63,317 nucleotides of DNA from Neorhizobium huautlense (lineage in GTDB: Bacteria; Pseudomonadota; Alphaproteobacteria; Rhizobiales; Rhizobiaceae): positions 1-63,317 of the forward strand of contig NZ_JAUSRF010000026.1 in the NCBI RefSeq assembly GCF_030811685.1. Reading direction: 5' to 3'. This document shows, piece by piece, positions 52,455 to 61,271 of this stretch. A model generated the notes under the pieces. It had not been told where the DNA came from, made no database searches, and saw only the letters and a list, made by a program, of their open reading frames with translations. A program made the translations under genes and the position numbers. Numbering within the stretch: position 1 is the first letter of the stretch; every line of letters begins with the position of its first letter.

Positions 52455-53153
52455 CTAATGGGGCCGCACACGGGCTCCGTGGACCGGGTTAGTCACTTGA
52501 TCCGGAAACCTCCCCAGCAAGAAATAGGACGCTTGCGCTCGGACAATGTCCTTGAATTGCTCCAGGATTTCGGCCCCTTCCTGCGGCGGGTGCATCAGAG
52601 CAAGGCGCACGCTCGCGTCCGCCATGTTGAAAAGCAGCAATAGGGTGCTCTTGTACTGGTCATGCCTTCCCTCCTGCACGAACCGCGCAGTTGCTTCGAG
52701 AAAGTCTTCGACCTGGCGGCGTGTCTCGACGACGTCCTGCTGGCCGAGCAGCTTGCTGGCTTTTATGGCGTTCATGATGTCGATCGCTGACGGACCCTGC
52801 CGCATGACGTCATAGTATGCATCAACCAGAAGCTCCGCTGCCGTTATCGCATCTGCCGCGGTATGGATGTTCCCGAGAGCGCCTTTCAGAATGAAGCGGG
52901 TCTCAGTGACGTACTGCTCGTAAAGCGATGCGACGATTGCCTCCTTGTCCGGGAAGTACTGGTAAACCGACGCGATCGGCCCGCCAGATCGCGAACCAAT
53001 TTCCTTCATCGTGACAGCATCGATACCCCTCTCACCGATAAGGTCGGCAGACACTTTGAGAATTTCCGACACCCGATCCTTGCTTCGCTCCTGTTTCGGC
53101 ACGCGACGCAGGATTTTTTTTGGCGGTTTGCCGGGGCGGCGCTGAATGCTCAT
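52455..53153 (-). CDS. TetR family transcriptional regulator
   Basis: A 232-residue regulator. A basic N-terminal arm (RRPGKPPKKILRRVPKQERS) precedes the TetR helix-turn-helix, ILKVSADLIGERGIDAVTMK and GGPIASVYQYFPDKEAIVAS (residues ~25-75). The C-terminal ligand domain is helical and not assignable. It is divergent from the DUF2934-like gene and separated from dgoK-SGNH by a 287-base gap that holds repeat copy A. The target is unknown. Confidence 0.88.
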   Translation of the reverse strand: MSIQRRPGKPPKKILRRVPKQERSKDRVSEILKVSADLIGERGIDAVTMKEIGSRSGGPIASVYQYFPDKEAIVASLYEQYVTETRFILKGALGNIHTAADAITAAELLVDAYYDVMRQGPSAIDIMNAIKASKLLGQQDVVETRRQVEDFLEATARFVQEGRHDQYKSTLLLLFNMADASVRLALMHPPQEGAEILEQFKDIVRAQASYFLLGRFPDQVTNPVHGARVRPH

Positions 53154-53304
53154 TTTGGGTCCTATGCAGGCGAATTCGATACCTTCTCTTCAGAACCTAT
53201 TCGATCCCGCAGAATGAGAGTCAAGCGATCGTGCGCGGCAGGAGCTCAACTAGGCTCCGGCCGTGAGTGCCCAAACCTGCGTAACCACACCTTCAGTTCC
53301 TTCG

Positions 53305-53329
53305 GGAACTCGCGTCGGTGTCACTTGTT
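53305..53329 (+). promoter_or_regulatory. EcfG/RpoE2-like general stress promoter
   Basis: GGAAC (53305-53309) and TT (53328-53329) with an 18-base spacer fit the Sinorhizobium RpoE2 consensus; in the other notation it is GGAAC-N16-TGTT, one base off CGTT. The start codon lies 27 bases downstream. Confidence 0.5.
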
Positions 53330-53355
53330 CTGTCACACGGAAACAGGAGGACAAC

Positions 53356-53634
53356 ATGAGCAACGAAGACGCAATCCGCAACGCCGCTCAGTCGAAATGG
53401 GAGGCGGAAGGACGACCGGACGGGCAGCAGGATCGGCACTGGAGCGAGGCCGAAAAAGAAGTCAGTGGTAACGCGACTGGCGCTGCCCAGACATGGTCCG
53501 GCGATCATCATTGTGGCGTTTCGCCTCCGACCAGCACAGGCTCCGTAGAAGACGAACAGGTCCAAGAGCCGTCCAACGACTGGCCCGCCGCCGCTCCTCC
53601 TTCGACTACTGAAAATTCGGCCCCGTCCCCATAG
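53356..53634 (+). CDS. DUF2934-like small protein
   Basis: A 92-residue hydrophilic protein. The N-terminal part (RNAAQSKWEAEGRPDGQQDRHW followed by E-A-E) has the shape of the DUF2934 motif (A-x-x-x-W-E-x-E-G-x-P-x-G-x-x-x-x-H-W), common in rhizobial stress genes. The rest is rich in S, T, P and E and probably disordered. A strong AGGAGG precedes the ATG, and a stress-type promoter lies just upstream. Confidence 0.72.
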   Translation: MSNEDAIRNAAQSKWEAEGRPDGQQDRHWSEAEKEVSGNATGAAQTWSGDHHCGVSPPTSTGSVEDEQVQEPSNDWPAAAPPSTTENSAPSP

Positions 53635-54130
53635 GCAGGTTCGACCCTCCTGATGCGGATCGAAGACCATCTGTAAATGGCGACACCTTTCCGGAAGCTG
53701 TCGCTCATCTCGCTGGATTGCAGAATTGCGATCCAAAAACACGTTTACCGTGATGACCTGTGCTGACTAATGATCCATTTCATCGTTACCCGTGCCACCG
53801 ATATCGCGTGTGAGTTTGAAGTCAGGCACCTCTCAGCGCCAGCGTGCGATACGGTATCCCCGCAAACCATCGGGCCAGACCTCGGCGCGTTTATCTCCCT
53901 GGTAAAATCCGAACCAACGATCTGAACCCGGCGGCTGCAGCCATCTGAAAGAGTTATGAGACAAGCCGCGCATCTCTTGCGCGCGTAAATGGCAGCAGCC
54001 TCCATGGTTTGTCATCTCAATCGACCGCAGATCACTGCGGTGCCGCCAAGTCATATGAGAACTTCATTTTACGGCTTCCTATTACCGACACGCAGTAAGG
54101 CTATATTTTTGAGGAATTGGGGAGAACGGC
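53635..54130. other. Intergenic region with a possible small minus-strand frame
   Basis: Nearly 500 bases. A minus-strand frame (53833-54054) contains WFGFYQGDKRAEVWPDGL and could be a small protein, but it lacks a convincing ribosome site and no family is recognised. Otherwise nothing is seen. Confidence 0.3.
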
Positions 54131-54670
54131 ATGGGTGCACGAAAGCAGATCGCTAACCTTCTGGCGAAAATTCCGAAAATCAACAGCCGACGAGCTGACC
54201 AAGCAGCTGCACTATGCTGGAGGATATCGGATTGAGGTAGCCAGGAAATACTCCTGATCACAAGCCGAGAGGCCGGCCGATGGGTAATTCCCAAAGGCAA
54301 TATCGGCCGGCGTGAAAACTCTTACCGGGCAGCGCAGCGAAAGGCTTTTGAAGAGGCTTGCATTTCCGGTAAGATTCGGAAGGCAGCAAGCGGCTACTAT
54401 GAGTATTCAAAGGACCATAACTTGCGGCTGGTTGTCATAACCCACCTCTTGAAGGCGACGGACCAAGCGAACGAGTTCCCCGAACATGGCGAGCGCCAGC
54501 AAATATGGGTCTCTCCAGCAACAGCAGCTTCGATGGTTGATGAAGAGGAGCTGAAGGAAATATTGCTGCGTTTGGATGAACGCGCCGTCTTCGCGTCACA
54601 AGATCGCCGATCCTCTAATCGTGAGATGGTTAGAAGCGGAAAATTGGAACGAGCGATCCGCCCGGTTTGA
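54131..54670 (+). pseudogene. Nudix hydrolase gene with an in-frame stop
   Basis: Reading one frame from the ATG at 54131 (GGGGAGA upstream) gives QAAALCWRISD, then a TGA at 54233-54235, then SQEILLITSREAGRWVIPKG and a Nudix-like stretch GNIGRRENSYRAAQRKAFEE. The stop falls inside a segment well conserved in rhizobial Nudix proteins, and no start follows it soon, so the gene is broken. The Nudix box (G-x5-E-x7-R-E-U-x-E-E) is also damaged: the residue after the Arg is Lys. An otherwise complete 180-codon frame, so decay is recent. Confidence 0.7.
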
Positions 54671-55194
54671 TAAGGGGTGGACAGCCGATATCGCTACTCG
54701 CTTGAACCCTCTGATGCTTCATTGCCCTCGTGATGAGGTTCGATCTGTCGACCCATTGGAATACCGCAGCGAAATCAATAATGCTGCCGCAACATTATCA
54801 GAGACCCTTCCGCCAGTCGGGCAACTAGATTTTCGGGTGATGCCAGCTTTGCGTTTGGACTGACAGTTAATTCACCCTGTAACCGCAATGGCAGCGAACT
54901 GACTAAAAGTTTGTGGCGGGCTATTCCACTCGGCGTCGCTGGTGCAAGCTGGGCAAGGGATACTTACGCTCACGCAAACGCACGGCCGCCTGCCAGTCCG
55001 CGCCCGATGCGGGTGGGCCTTGCACACGAAGTGAGTATCCTTACAAGCTTTGCAGGGTGCGACCGACAGTATCACGTGATGTCCTGAGAATTCGAGCCCA
55101 TCGCTTCCGCACGGGAGCCTTCTGATCTCAGGTAGACAAGAAAGTGATTTGCAGCAAGGGCGCGAAATGAATTCGGAACCGGCGCTGAACGAGC
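54671..55194. other. Intergenic region with repeat copy B
   Basis: About 520 bases after the Nudix pseudogene. The first part (to 54863) holds an overlapping frame reading RSVDPLEYRSEINNAA, the repeat listed next. Beyond that I see no gene, RNA or strong inverted repeat. Confidence 0.35.
54737..54801 (+). repeat. Diverged repeat, copy B (partner at 52203)
   Basis: See the copy at 52203-52267: TTGGAATAC, a nearby GAAAT and ATGCTGC are shared. It overlaps the end of the Nudix pseudogene region, 2.5 kb from copy A, same orientation. Confidence 0.45.
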
Positions 55195-55407
55195 TCAGGC
55201 GTGATGCATTAACCCACTCCCCAAAGCCGCAAGTTCGCTCTCATTTTTCACCCCATTTTGCAGCTGTCTCACGAGTATGAGCGCGAGAGCTTCGGCATCT
55301 GGGCCAATCTTAGGTAGCTGATGCTCTGCGCATATGCTGTCAAATACTCGCTGCAAGATTTTCAACTCAGCTGGCTGAACGGGCGTCTTGATGGTCGAAA
55401 ATGGCAT
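55195..55407 (-). CDS. Small conserved rhizobial protein of unknown function
   Basis: A 70-residue helical protein: KTPVQPAELKILQRVFDSIC, then GPDAEALALILVRQLQNGV. The pattern V-Q-P-x-E-L-K-x-L-Q-x-V-F-D-x-I-C-x-E followed by an alanine-rich helix resembles small proteins found beside many rhizobial signalling genes; no function is known to me. The ATG at 55407 follows a GGAG nine bases upstream and is far better than the long upstream frame, which overlaps the divergent gene. Confidence 0.6.
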   Translation of the reverse strand: MPFSTIKTPVQPAELKILQRVFDSICAEHQLPKIGPDAEALALILVRQLQNGVKNESELAALGSGLMHHA

Positions 55408-55561
55408 GTTGCACTCCGAATCAACAAAAGCGTGATTAGAAACATGACATATTGACGTATTAATGTCCTGTGTCCGGCAGCGTACGCTTGCTTTATATTG
55501 GTCCCTTAACCATAGGTGTTCTACGCGTATTAAGCACTGCTGATTTACCGTCTTCGAAACA

Positions 55562-57754
55562 ATGGGGCGGTTCGCAGTGCATATAAACATCCAGTCAAAA
55601 TGGTTTTTGACATTAGCCTTACCAGTAACCGCCGCGGCGATCATTTCCCTCTCTCTTCTTCTGGCATTAGCATTGGCAAGTCGGGCCATCGATGAGGTTG
55701 CCGCCCAGCGTCAGCGTGTGTTGGTAACCCTGACGGTCGCGAAGCTGGAGGCTTCTGTTGCACATGATCAGGAAAGTGCGACCGTGTGGGACGACGCGGT
55801 GCGGAACGCGTCTGAAAGAAATATCGATTGGCTCGACACCAATCTCGGCGCCTGGATGCACAGTTACTTCGATCACGATGCAGCAGTGGTGCTCGGTCAA
55901 AACCTTAAGCCAATATACCAATTCATAGCCAACGGCCCGAATGCACCCAGAACAAATCAACTAGAGAAGGCTTACCGACCACTAGCAGAGAAATTACAAA
56001 GCCGCCTCGCCTCCGGCGATCGCCGCGGCGTTAACAACAAGGCGCTGTCAATTGGGGAAGCTGATGTTGCGTTCGTTGGCTTTCGTCCCGCTGTCGTCAG
56101 CGTAAAGCCAATCGTGTCGGACACCGGTGATATCGAGCAGGCGCCGGGCTCGGAAAATCTGCACGTCGCGGTGCGTTTCCTAGACGGTGATCTGCCGACA
56201 TTGATGTCCAAGGATTATGACGTCGAGCGACTTTCATTCAGCGTGTCGAAACCTAAAGACGACCAGCTTTCCTATGTTGCCCTTACTGCGCGGTCGGGCG
56301 GCACTGTTGGTTATTTCCACTGGATCCCCTTCCGACCTGGCCAGAGCGTGTTGCAAGCAACGAGGCCGGCGTTGGGGCTGGTCTTCGTAGCAATCTTCAC
56401 GGCAGCCAGTTTCGCGGGAGGTATTATTTGGAGGCGGTCTGTGCGTCTCACGGAGAGCCAGGCCGAACTTCGACATCAGGCGACACACGACGCACTTACA
56501 GGTCTTGCCAACCGCGCGTACTTCACCCAGCATCTCGACACAGATCTCAAAAATGCTCGTGCCCACGAGACCCACAGCGTTCTGTTCATCGATCTGGACA
56601 AATTTAAGGAGGTCAATGACACGCTCGGTCATCCGGTGGGCGACAAGCTTATTGCAGATGCCGCTCACCGACTTCGTGAGCTTCTTCCTACTGAACTGAT
56701 CGCCCGCATCGGCGGCGATGAGTTCATAATTCTTTTGTCGCCTCAACACTCGAATAAGGCTGAGGAAATCGCTAACGCGGTGGTCGCGACTTTGCGAACT
56801 CCCTTCCTGATCGACGGCGTGTTCGTGACCGTTGGAGCCAGCGTTGGCGTAGCGACCTCCGTCGGCCCCGCCAATGGCGACGAGCTGACGAGGCATGCGG
56901 ATATCGCCTTGTATCATGCTAAGGCGGCCGGTCGAAACACCTACGCGGTATTCGGCACGCATATGGACGAGCTTTTGAAGAAGCGGCGCGCCTTGGAGCA
57001 CGATCTCCGGGAGGCGGTCGAGAGCAAGACTGGCATCGAGGTTCACTATCAGCCGGTCTTTTCAGCAGAAACAAATGCCGTTGTCTCCCTTGAAGCACTG
57101 GTTCGTTGGCAGCATCCAGAACTCGGCTTCATAAGCCCAGACGTATTTATACCTGTCGCTGAAGATTGCGGCGCGATCAATCAGATCGGTGCGATAGTCC
57201 TTGAGGATGCATGCACCCTCATGGCTGAGTTTCCGGACATCGAGGTCGCGATCAACGCATCGCCGACCGAACTTGCCGCGCCGGGCTATCCCCTTCGAGT
57301 TCTGTCGGCGCTAGCCAAGGCAGGGATAAAACCGTCCCGACTGGAGATCGAGCTGACGGAGAGTGCTGCTGCAGACGAGAACGGCCGCATGGCACAAGCT
57401 GTATCAACGTTACGCAATGCTGGCATCCGTTTTGCGATCGACGATTTTGGAACGGGTTATTCGTCGTTCTCTCGGATCCAGAAAATCGAGGCGGACAGAA
57501 TAAAGATCGACCGTTCATTTATTAACGAGATGCATAAGGATGACAGCCGGGCGCTGGTGATCGCGATGATCAACATGGCGCAGGCGAAAGGGCTGATGAT
57601 CACGGCAGAGGGTGTCGAAACGCATGAGCAGCGAGAGCAACTTATGGAACTTGGCTGCGACCATCTGCAAGGGTTTCTCCTCTCCCGTCCTCTTGGTCCC
57701 GCCGCCGCCAGAGCGCTTCTTGCTGACCACACATATGAATGTGCCATTGCCTGA
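55562..57754 (+). CDS. Membrane GGDEF-EAL protein with CHASE4-like sensor
   Basis: A 730-residue inner-membrane protein. A first helix (~14-42) and a second (~265-290) enclose a CHASE4-like periplasmic domain with HDQESATVWDDAVRNASERN. The GGDEF domain (~300-455) has the intact IARIGGDEFIILL, but the RxxD position is LPTE, so feedback inhibition is probably lost. The EAL domain (~470-720) has LEALVRW, NASPTELAAPG, DDFGTGYSS and the ITAEGVET loop, all needed for phosphodiesterase activity. It may make or break cyclic di-GMP according to signal. Single gene, 217 bases before a chemoreceptor. Confidence 0.92.
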   Translation: MGRFAVHINIQSKWFLTLALPVTAAAIISLSLLLALALASRAIDEVAAQRQRVLVTLTVAKLEASVAHDQESATVWDDAVRNASERNIDWLDTNLGAWMHSYFDHDAAVVLGQNLKPIYQFIANGPNAPRTNQLEKAYRPLAEKLQSRLASGDRRGVNNKALSIGEADVAFVGFRPAVVSVKPIVSDTGDIEQAPGSENLHVAVRFLDGDLPTLMSKDYDVERLSFSVSKPKDDQLSYVALTARSGGTVGYFHWIPFRPGQSVLQATRPALGLVFVAIFTAASFAGGIIWRRSVRLTESQAELRHQATHDALTGLANRAYFTQHLDTDLKNARAHETHSVLFIDLDKFKEVNDTLGHPVGDKLIADAAHRLRELLPTELIARIGGDEFIILLSPQHSNKAEEIANAVVATLRTPFLIDGVFVTVGASVGVATSVGPANGDELTRHADIALYHAKAAGRNTYAVFGTHMDELLKKRRALEHDLREAVESKTGIEVHYQPVFSAETNAVVSLEALVRWQHPELGFISPDVFIPVAEDCGAINQIGAIVLEDACTLMAEFPDIEVAINASPTELAAPGYPLRVLSALAKAGIKPSRLEIELTESAAADENGRMAQAVSTLRNAGIRFAIDDFGTGYSSFSRIQKIEADRIKIDRSFINEMHKDDSRALVIAMINMAQAKGLMITAEGVETHEQREQLMELGCDHLQGFLLSRPLGPAAARALLADHTYECAIA

Positions 57755-57971
57755 GTGCTTTAACGGGCTCGGACCCCGGATTGCAAAAGACCATGCTCCA
57801 CCGTGCACAAGCAGTGACCTCTTATTATCGGTGCGCGCCCAGAAACGCGCGCGGGTTGTGATTCTGGGTTGTGAGCTCGGCAAAGGTGCCGGGAGACACC
57901 GATGATATTTAGCTAAAATTCAACATTCTGATTTAACGGTTGTCGCCAAAGCAATGCGAGCGAAATGAATT

Positions 57972-60233
57972 ATGACTGCCACCACGACCGTAACCAAACC
58001 TCTCTGGCGCAAGATTACCCTTTATGGATGCGGGGCTGTGCTTTTCACCAGCGCTGCCATTGGCGGCGTCGCCTGGTACGAGCAGCGAACGATGAACGAT
58101 AAGGCGCTCTACAATAAGGCAGCGAGCGACCTGCAAGTCATCCAGACGGACATGGATGCTATCCAACGATCTGCCACGGCATTGGCTCTCGTCATTGCTG
58201 GCGAGCCCGATACCCCAGCGCTGATTGCAAGCAATGATCGCCAAGGGTTGATCAGCAAACTTTCGAAAAATCTTACTGCCATGGCGCAAGCCGGTGGGTT
58301 GCAACTTGTCACGATTGCAGATGCTAACGGCAACGTTATCGCCCGCATGCACGCCCCTGACAAATTCGGTGACAACTATATGGGTCGCCGCAAGACGGTC
58401 GCATCGGCCATCACGTCCGGCAAGCTTGCAGCTGGTATAGAACCCGGCAGAACGGGGATCGGCATCTATGCTGTCGCCCCAGTCATTGTTGCTGGCCAAG
58501 TGGTTGGCGTGATCGATATCGGAACGGAGCTCTCGAATCCCTATTTTACACCGCTGGCAGAACGACTCGGCGCCGAAATCTCGATCAATGTCATGTCTGA
58601 GGGCAGGCTTGTAAACCAATCCTCGACCGACGGGAACCAAGCATTCCTAGACAACTTATCCCTTCAAGCCGCACTCGAGGGTAAATCGGTTTTTGAACAA
58701 GACGTCCTCGAAGGCCGTGACATGTTCATCAAAGCCGTTCCGTTCAGTTCATTCGCCGGCGAGAAGATCGGTGTTATTGAGGTGGGGACGGACGCGACCG
58801 AGATCCTTGCAGGTGCCCGAGCCTCGCTTTGGACCATGCTTGGTGTCACTCTCGTCATTTCGCTGCTCGCCCTGACCGCGTTCTTCCTGTTCGCCAAGTC
58901 GCTTGGCAACGCCATTGGCCGTCTCACATCCACGATGGGACGGCTGGCATCCGGTGACCTAACGGCAAACGTCGAGGGCGAAGATCGCCCTGACGAAACC
59001 GGAGCCATGGCCCGCGCGGTGCAGGTGTTCAAGGACAATGCGCTGAAGACGAAGGAGCTGGAGCGCCAAGCCGACGAACAGCGCAACATGACCGAAGAAC
59101 AGCGCCGCCAGAACGCCGAGGACGCGCGCATTCGCGCCGAGCAGATGGCGGAAGCCACCGACGGGCTCGCGACCGGCCTGAAACACCTGTCTTCCGGAAA
59201 CCTGACATTCCAGCTCGATCGGCCGTTCGCACCGGACTTCGAAAGTCTGCGCGCCGATTTCAACGCAACTGTGGAGCAGCTGCGCGATACGCTCGGCTCC
59301 GTCGCACAAGCTACCACCTCGATAGACAGCGGATCTCGGGAAGTGAGCAATAGCGCTGATGACCTCGCAAAGCGTACTGAGCAGCAGGCGGCTTCGCTGG
59401 AAGAGACAGCGGCCGCCCTCGACCAGATCACCGTCAACGTGACCAACTCCTCCAAGCGCGCCGAAGAGGCCCGCACGGTGGCAATCCAGGCCAATGAAAG
59501 CGCTCGCCAGTCCGGCGCCGTCGTGGCCGATGCCGTGCAGGCGATGGGCCGTATCGAGGAATCGTCGGGGCAGATTTCCAACATTATCGGCGTGATTGAC
59601 GACATCGCCTTCCAGACCAACCTTCTGGCGCTAAACGCCGGTGTTGAAGCGGCTCGCGCCGGTGAAGCTGGCAAGGGGTTTGCTGTCGTCGCGCAGGAAG
59701 TGCGTGAACTCGCCCAGCGTTCGGCCAAAGCTGCGAAGGAGATCAAGGATCTCATCGGAAAATCCTCGATCGAAGTTGGCACTGGTGTCAAGCTAGTGCG
59801 GGAGACGGGCGAGGCTCTGCGTGCCATCGAATCCCATATCGTCACCATCAATCAGCATATGGATTCGATCGCCACCTCCTCGCGCGAACAGTCGGTCGGC
59901 CTTTCCGAGGTCAACACCGCCGTCAACCAGATGGACCAGGTGACCCAGCAGAATGCCGCCATGGTGGAAGAAGCCAATGCCGCGGGCGCGACGCTTGCCA
60001 CCGAGGCCGGCCGCCTGCGCGAGCTGATTGGTCAATTCCAGCTTGGTCAGAGCCAAGGCATGGCCAACCCCTCGTCTGCCCTGCGCCAGACTGCCGCGAT
60101 CATGGCAGCCTCATCCCGCTCAGCGCCGGCCGCCTCCCCGGCTCGCGGCATGGTCGGCAAGATTGCCAGAGCTTTCACAGGCCGAGGTGGTCCGGCGACC
60201 GCGGTGGCGACAGATAACTGGGAAGAATTCTGA
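57972..60233 (+). CDS. Methyl-accepting chemotaxis protein with CheR/CheB-docking tail
   Basis: A 753-residue chemoreceptor. A first helix (ITLYGCGAVLFTSAAIGGVA), a ~270-residue periplasmic Cache-like sensor (VTIADANGNVIARMHAPDKF), a second helix (LWTMLGVTLVISLLALTAFF) and HAMP come first. The signalling domain has the tip DDIAFQTNLLALNAGVEAAR. The C-terminus ends in NWEEF, which fits the W-x-x-F pentapeptide that tethers CheR and CheB in Rhizobiaceae. This receptor should therefore adapt by methylation, unlike the one at 37 kb. Ligand unknown. Confidence 0.92.
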   Translation: MTATTTVTKPLWRKITLYGCGAVLFTSAAIGGVAWYEQRTMNDKALYNKAASDLQVIQTDMDAIQRSATALALVIAGEPDTPALIASNDRQGLISKLSKNLTAMAQAGGLQLVTIADANGNVIARMHAPDKFGDNYMGRRKTVASAITSGKLAAGIEPGRTGIGIYAVAPVIVAGQVVGVIDIGTELSNPYFTPLAERLGAEISINVMSEGRLVNQSSTDGNQAFLDNLSLQAALEGKSVFEQDVLEGRDMFIKAVPFSSFAGEKIGVIEVGTDATEILAGARASLWTMLGVTLVISLLALTAFFLFAKSLGNAIGRLTSTMGRLASGDLTANVEGEDRPDETGAMARAVQVFKDNALKTKELERQADEQRNMTEEQRRQNAEDARIRAEQMAEATDGLATGLKHLSSGNLTFQLDRPFAPDFESLRADFNATVEQLRDTLGSVAQATTSIDSGSREVSNSADDLAKRTEQQAASLEETAAALDQITVNVTNSSKRAEEARTVAIQANESARQSGAVVADAVQAMGRIEESSGQISNIIGVIDDIAFQTNLLALNAGVEAARAGEAGKGFAVVAQEVRELAQRSAKAAKEIKDLIGKSSIEVGTGVKLVRETGEALRAIESHIVTINQHMDSIATSSREQSVGLSEVNTAVNQMDQVTQQNAAMVEEANAAGATLATEAGRLRELIGQFQLGQSQGMANPSSALRQTAAIMAASSRSAPAASPARGMVGKIARAFTGRGGPATAVATDNWEEF

Positions 60234-60247
60234 ACATCGACGGCGCT

Positions 60248-60279
60248 TATGGAGGTCGACTGCTAGCGCGGCCTCCATA
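60248..60279 (+). terminator. Hairpin after the chemoreceptor gene
   Basis: TATGGAGG and CCTCCATA form an 8-bp stem (nine with a T-G pair) starting 14 bases after the stop at 60233. The loop is large (16 bases) and no T-run follows, so termination is plausible only. Confidence 0.35.
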
Positions 60280-60439
60280 CCAGTTCACGACTGGCATGCA
60301 TCAGCATTAACGCACCTTCACAATCAATTACTCTCGCGTTCCACCACATCAAGCTCTTAGATGTGTCTGGACAGTTGATTGGGAATCGCCTTCCAGCTAT
60401 TGCAGGCATCTCTAATTAAGATAAGGTCAAATCATTCAT

Positions 60440-60754
60440 ATGCGTGATGATCCCGGGTCGGTGTTCAATGAGCCCGCACTTTTCCTGCAGGCCCTCGCAA
60501 ATGGCCGTCGGCTCCATGTCCTGACGTTGCTCAATCAAGCTGAGTGGGACGTAACATCACTCGCCGCCGCTGTGGGTTTGTCTCAATCTGCGTTGTCCCA
60601 ACATCTGGCAAAGCTGAAAGCCGCAGGTCTTGTCACCATCCGGCGGGAAGCTCAAACGATTTGGTATCGTTGCAACTCCAAAGCCGTGAACGATATTTTG
60701 ATGCTGCTCGCATCGAACTTCCACGTTCAAGCGGATACGTCTCAAGCCGCGTGA
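60440..60754 (+). CDS. ArsR-family regulator (NolR-like)
   Basis: A 104-residue winged-helix protein. ALANGRRLHVLTLLNQAEWD and VGLSQSALSQHLAKLKAAGL followed by VTIRREAQTIWYRC closely follow NolR, the rhizobial repressor of nodulation and growth genes (GLSQSALSQHLSKL-R). It lacks the metal-binding cysteines of ArsR or SmtB proper. A close but shorter paralogue is more likely than NolR itself. It stands alone; the target is unknown. Confidence 0.85.
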   Translation: MRDDPGSVFNEPALFLQALANGRRLHVLTLLNQAEWDVTSLAAAVGLSQSALSQHLAKLKAAGLVTIRREAQTIWYRCNSKAVNDILMLLASNFHVQADTSQAA

Positions 60755-61046
60755 AAGAGTTACTGTAGATCACCGGGCCAGATGACAGCCGCGCTGTCTT
60801 TGAAAAGCTGATAGCATCGCCCTGCCAAAAATATTCCATCAACGTGGGCCGCTGTGCCGGTCACTCGATAGCTATGGAAAATGACTGGCCGCAATCGTTT
60901 GAGGTCGATGCTCCCTTGACCAAATTTAGTCGAATCGAATATGCGCAACTTGTGTAGGACGCTGGCATGACGCCGCTCGTCTCGCTCATCGAGAAAGGCT
61001 GCAATCATGATTATTGCCGCCTTTCTCCTACCCTTCCCTGCGCCGG
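60755..61046. other. Intergenic region with an unassigned minus-strand frame
   Basis: A minus-strand frame (60760-61008) includes LKRLRPVIFHSYRVTGTAAH and VDGIFLAGRCYQLFKDS. It reads like protein but has no recognised family and no clear ribosome site. Left unassigned. Confidence 0.25.
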
Positions 61047-61271
61047 ATGATCCGCTTCAGAAACACCTACAACCAGCCTATATACGTGAATCCAGAACAC
61101 GTCCTATACGTCACCTCCTTTGAGGAAGATGTATCGATCGTCGCGCTTGCAATCGGTGGGGCCGGAGAACAACCACACGCTGTTCATATTCGTGGAAGCG
61201 CGGAAATAGTCCGGGCAAAGCTTCTGAATCACAGTAAGCATCCGGCGGAGGCCGCAGGTCAGGCCGCCTGA
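61047..61271 (+). CDS. Small conserved protein truncated by IS66
   Basis: A 74-residue protein of unknown function: MIRFRNTYNQPIYVNPEHVL, then VTSFEEDVSIVALAIGG and VHIRGSAEIVRAKL. The first 62 residues look native. From residue 63 the codons lie in the IS66 end (starts 61234), so the tail SKHPAEAAGQAA and the stop are borrowed. The frame is open upstream to 61014 but the fold starts at 61047. Whether the truncated product works is unknown. Confidence 0.55.
   Translation: MIRFRNTYNQPIYVNPEHVLYVTSFEEDVSIVALAIGGAGEQPHAVHIRGSAEIVRAKLLNHSKHPAEAAGQAA

Noticed and set aside
53833..54054. Small minus-strand gene
   Set aside because: Protein-like sequence in part, but no start signal or recognised family; mentioned under the intergenic entry only.
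54233..54235. Recoded TGA (selenocysteine or readthrough) in the Nudix gene
   Set aside because: No hairpin of the right kind was seen, the position is not catalytic, and the Nudix box is already damaged; a simple nonsense change is likelier.
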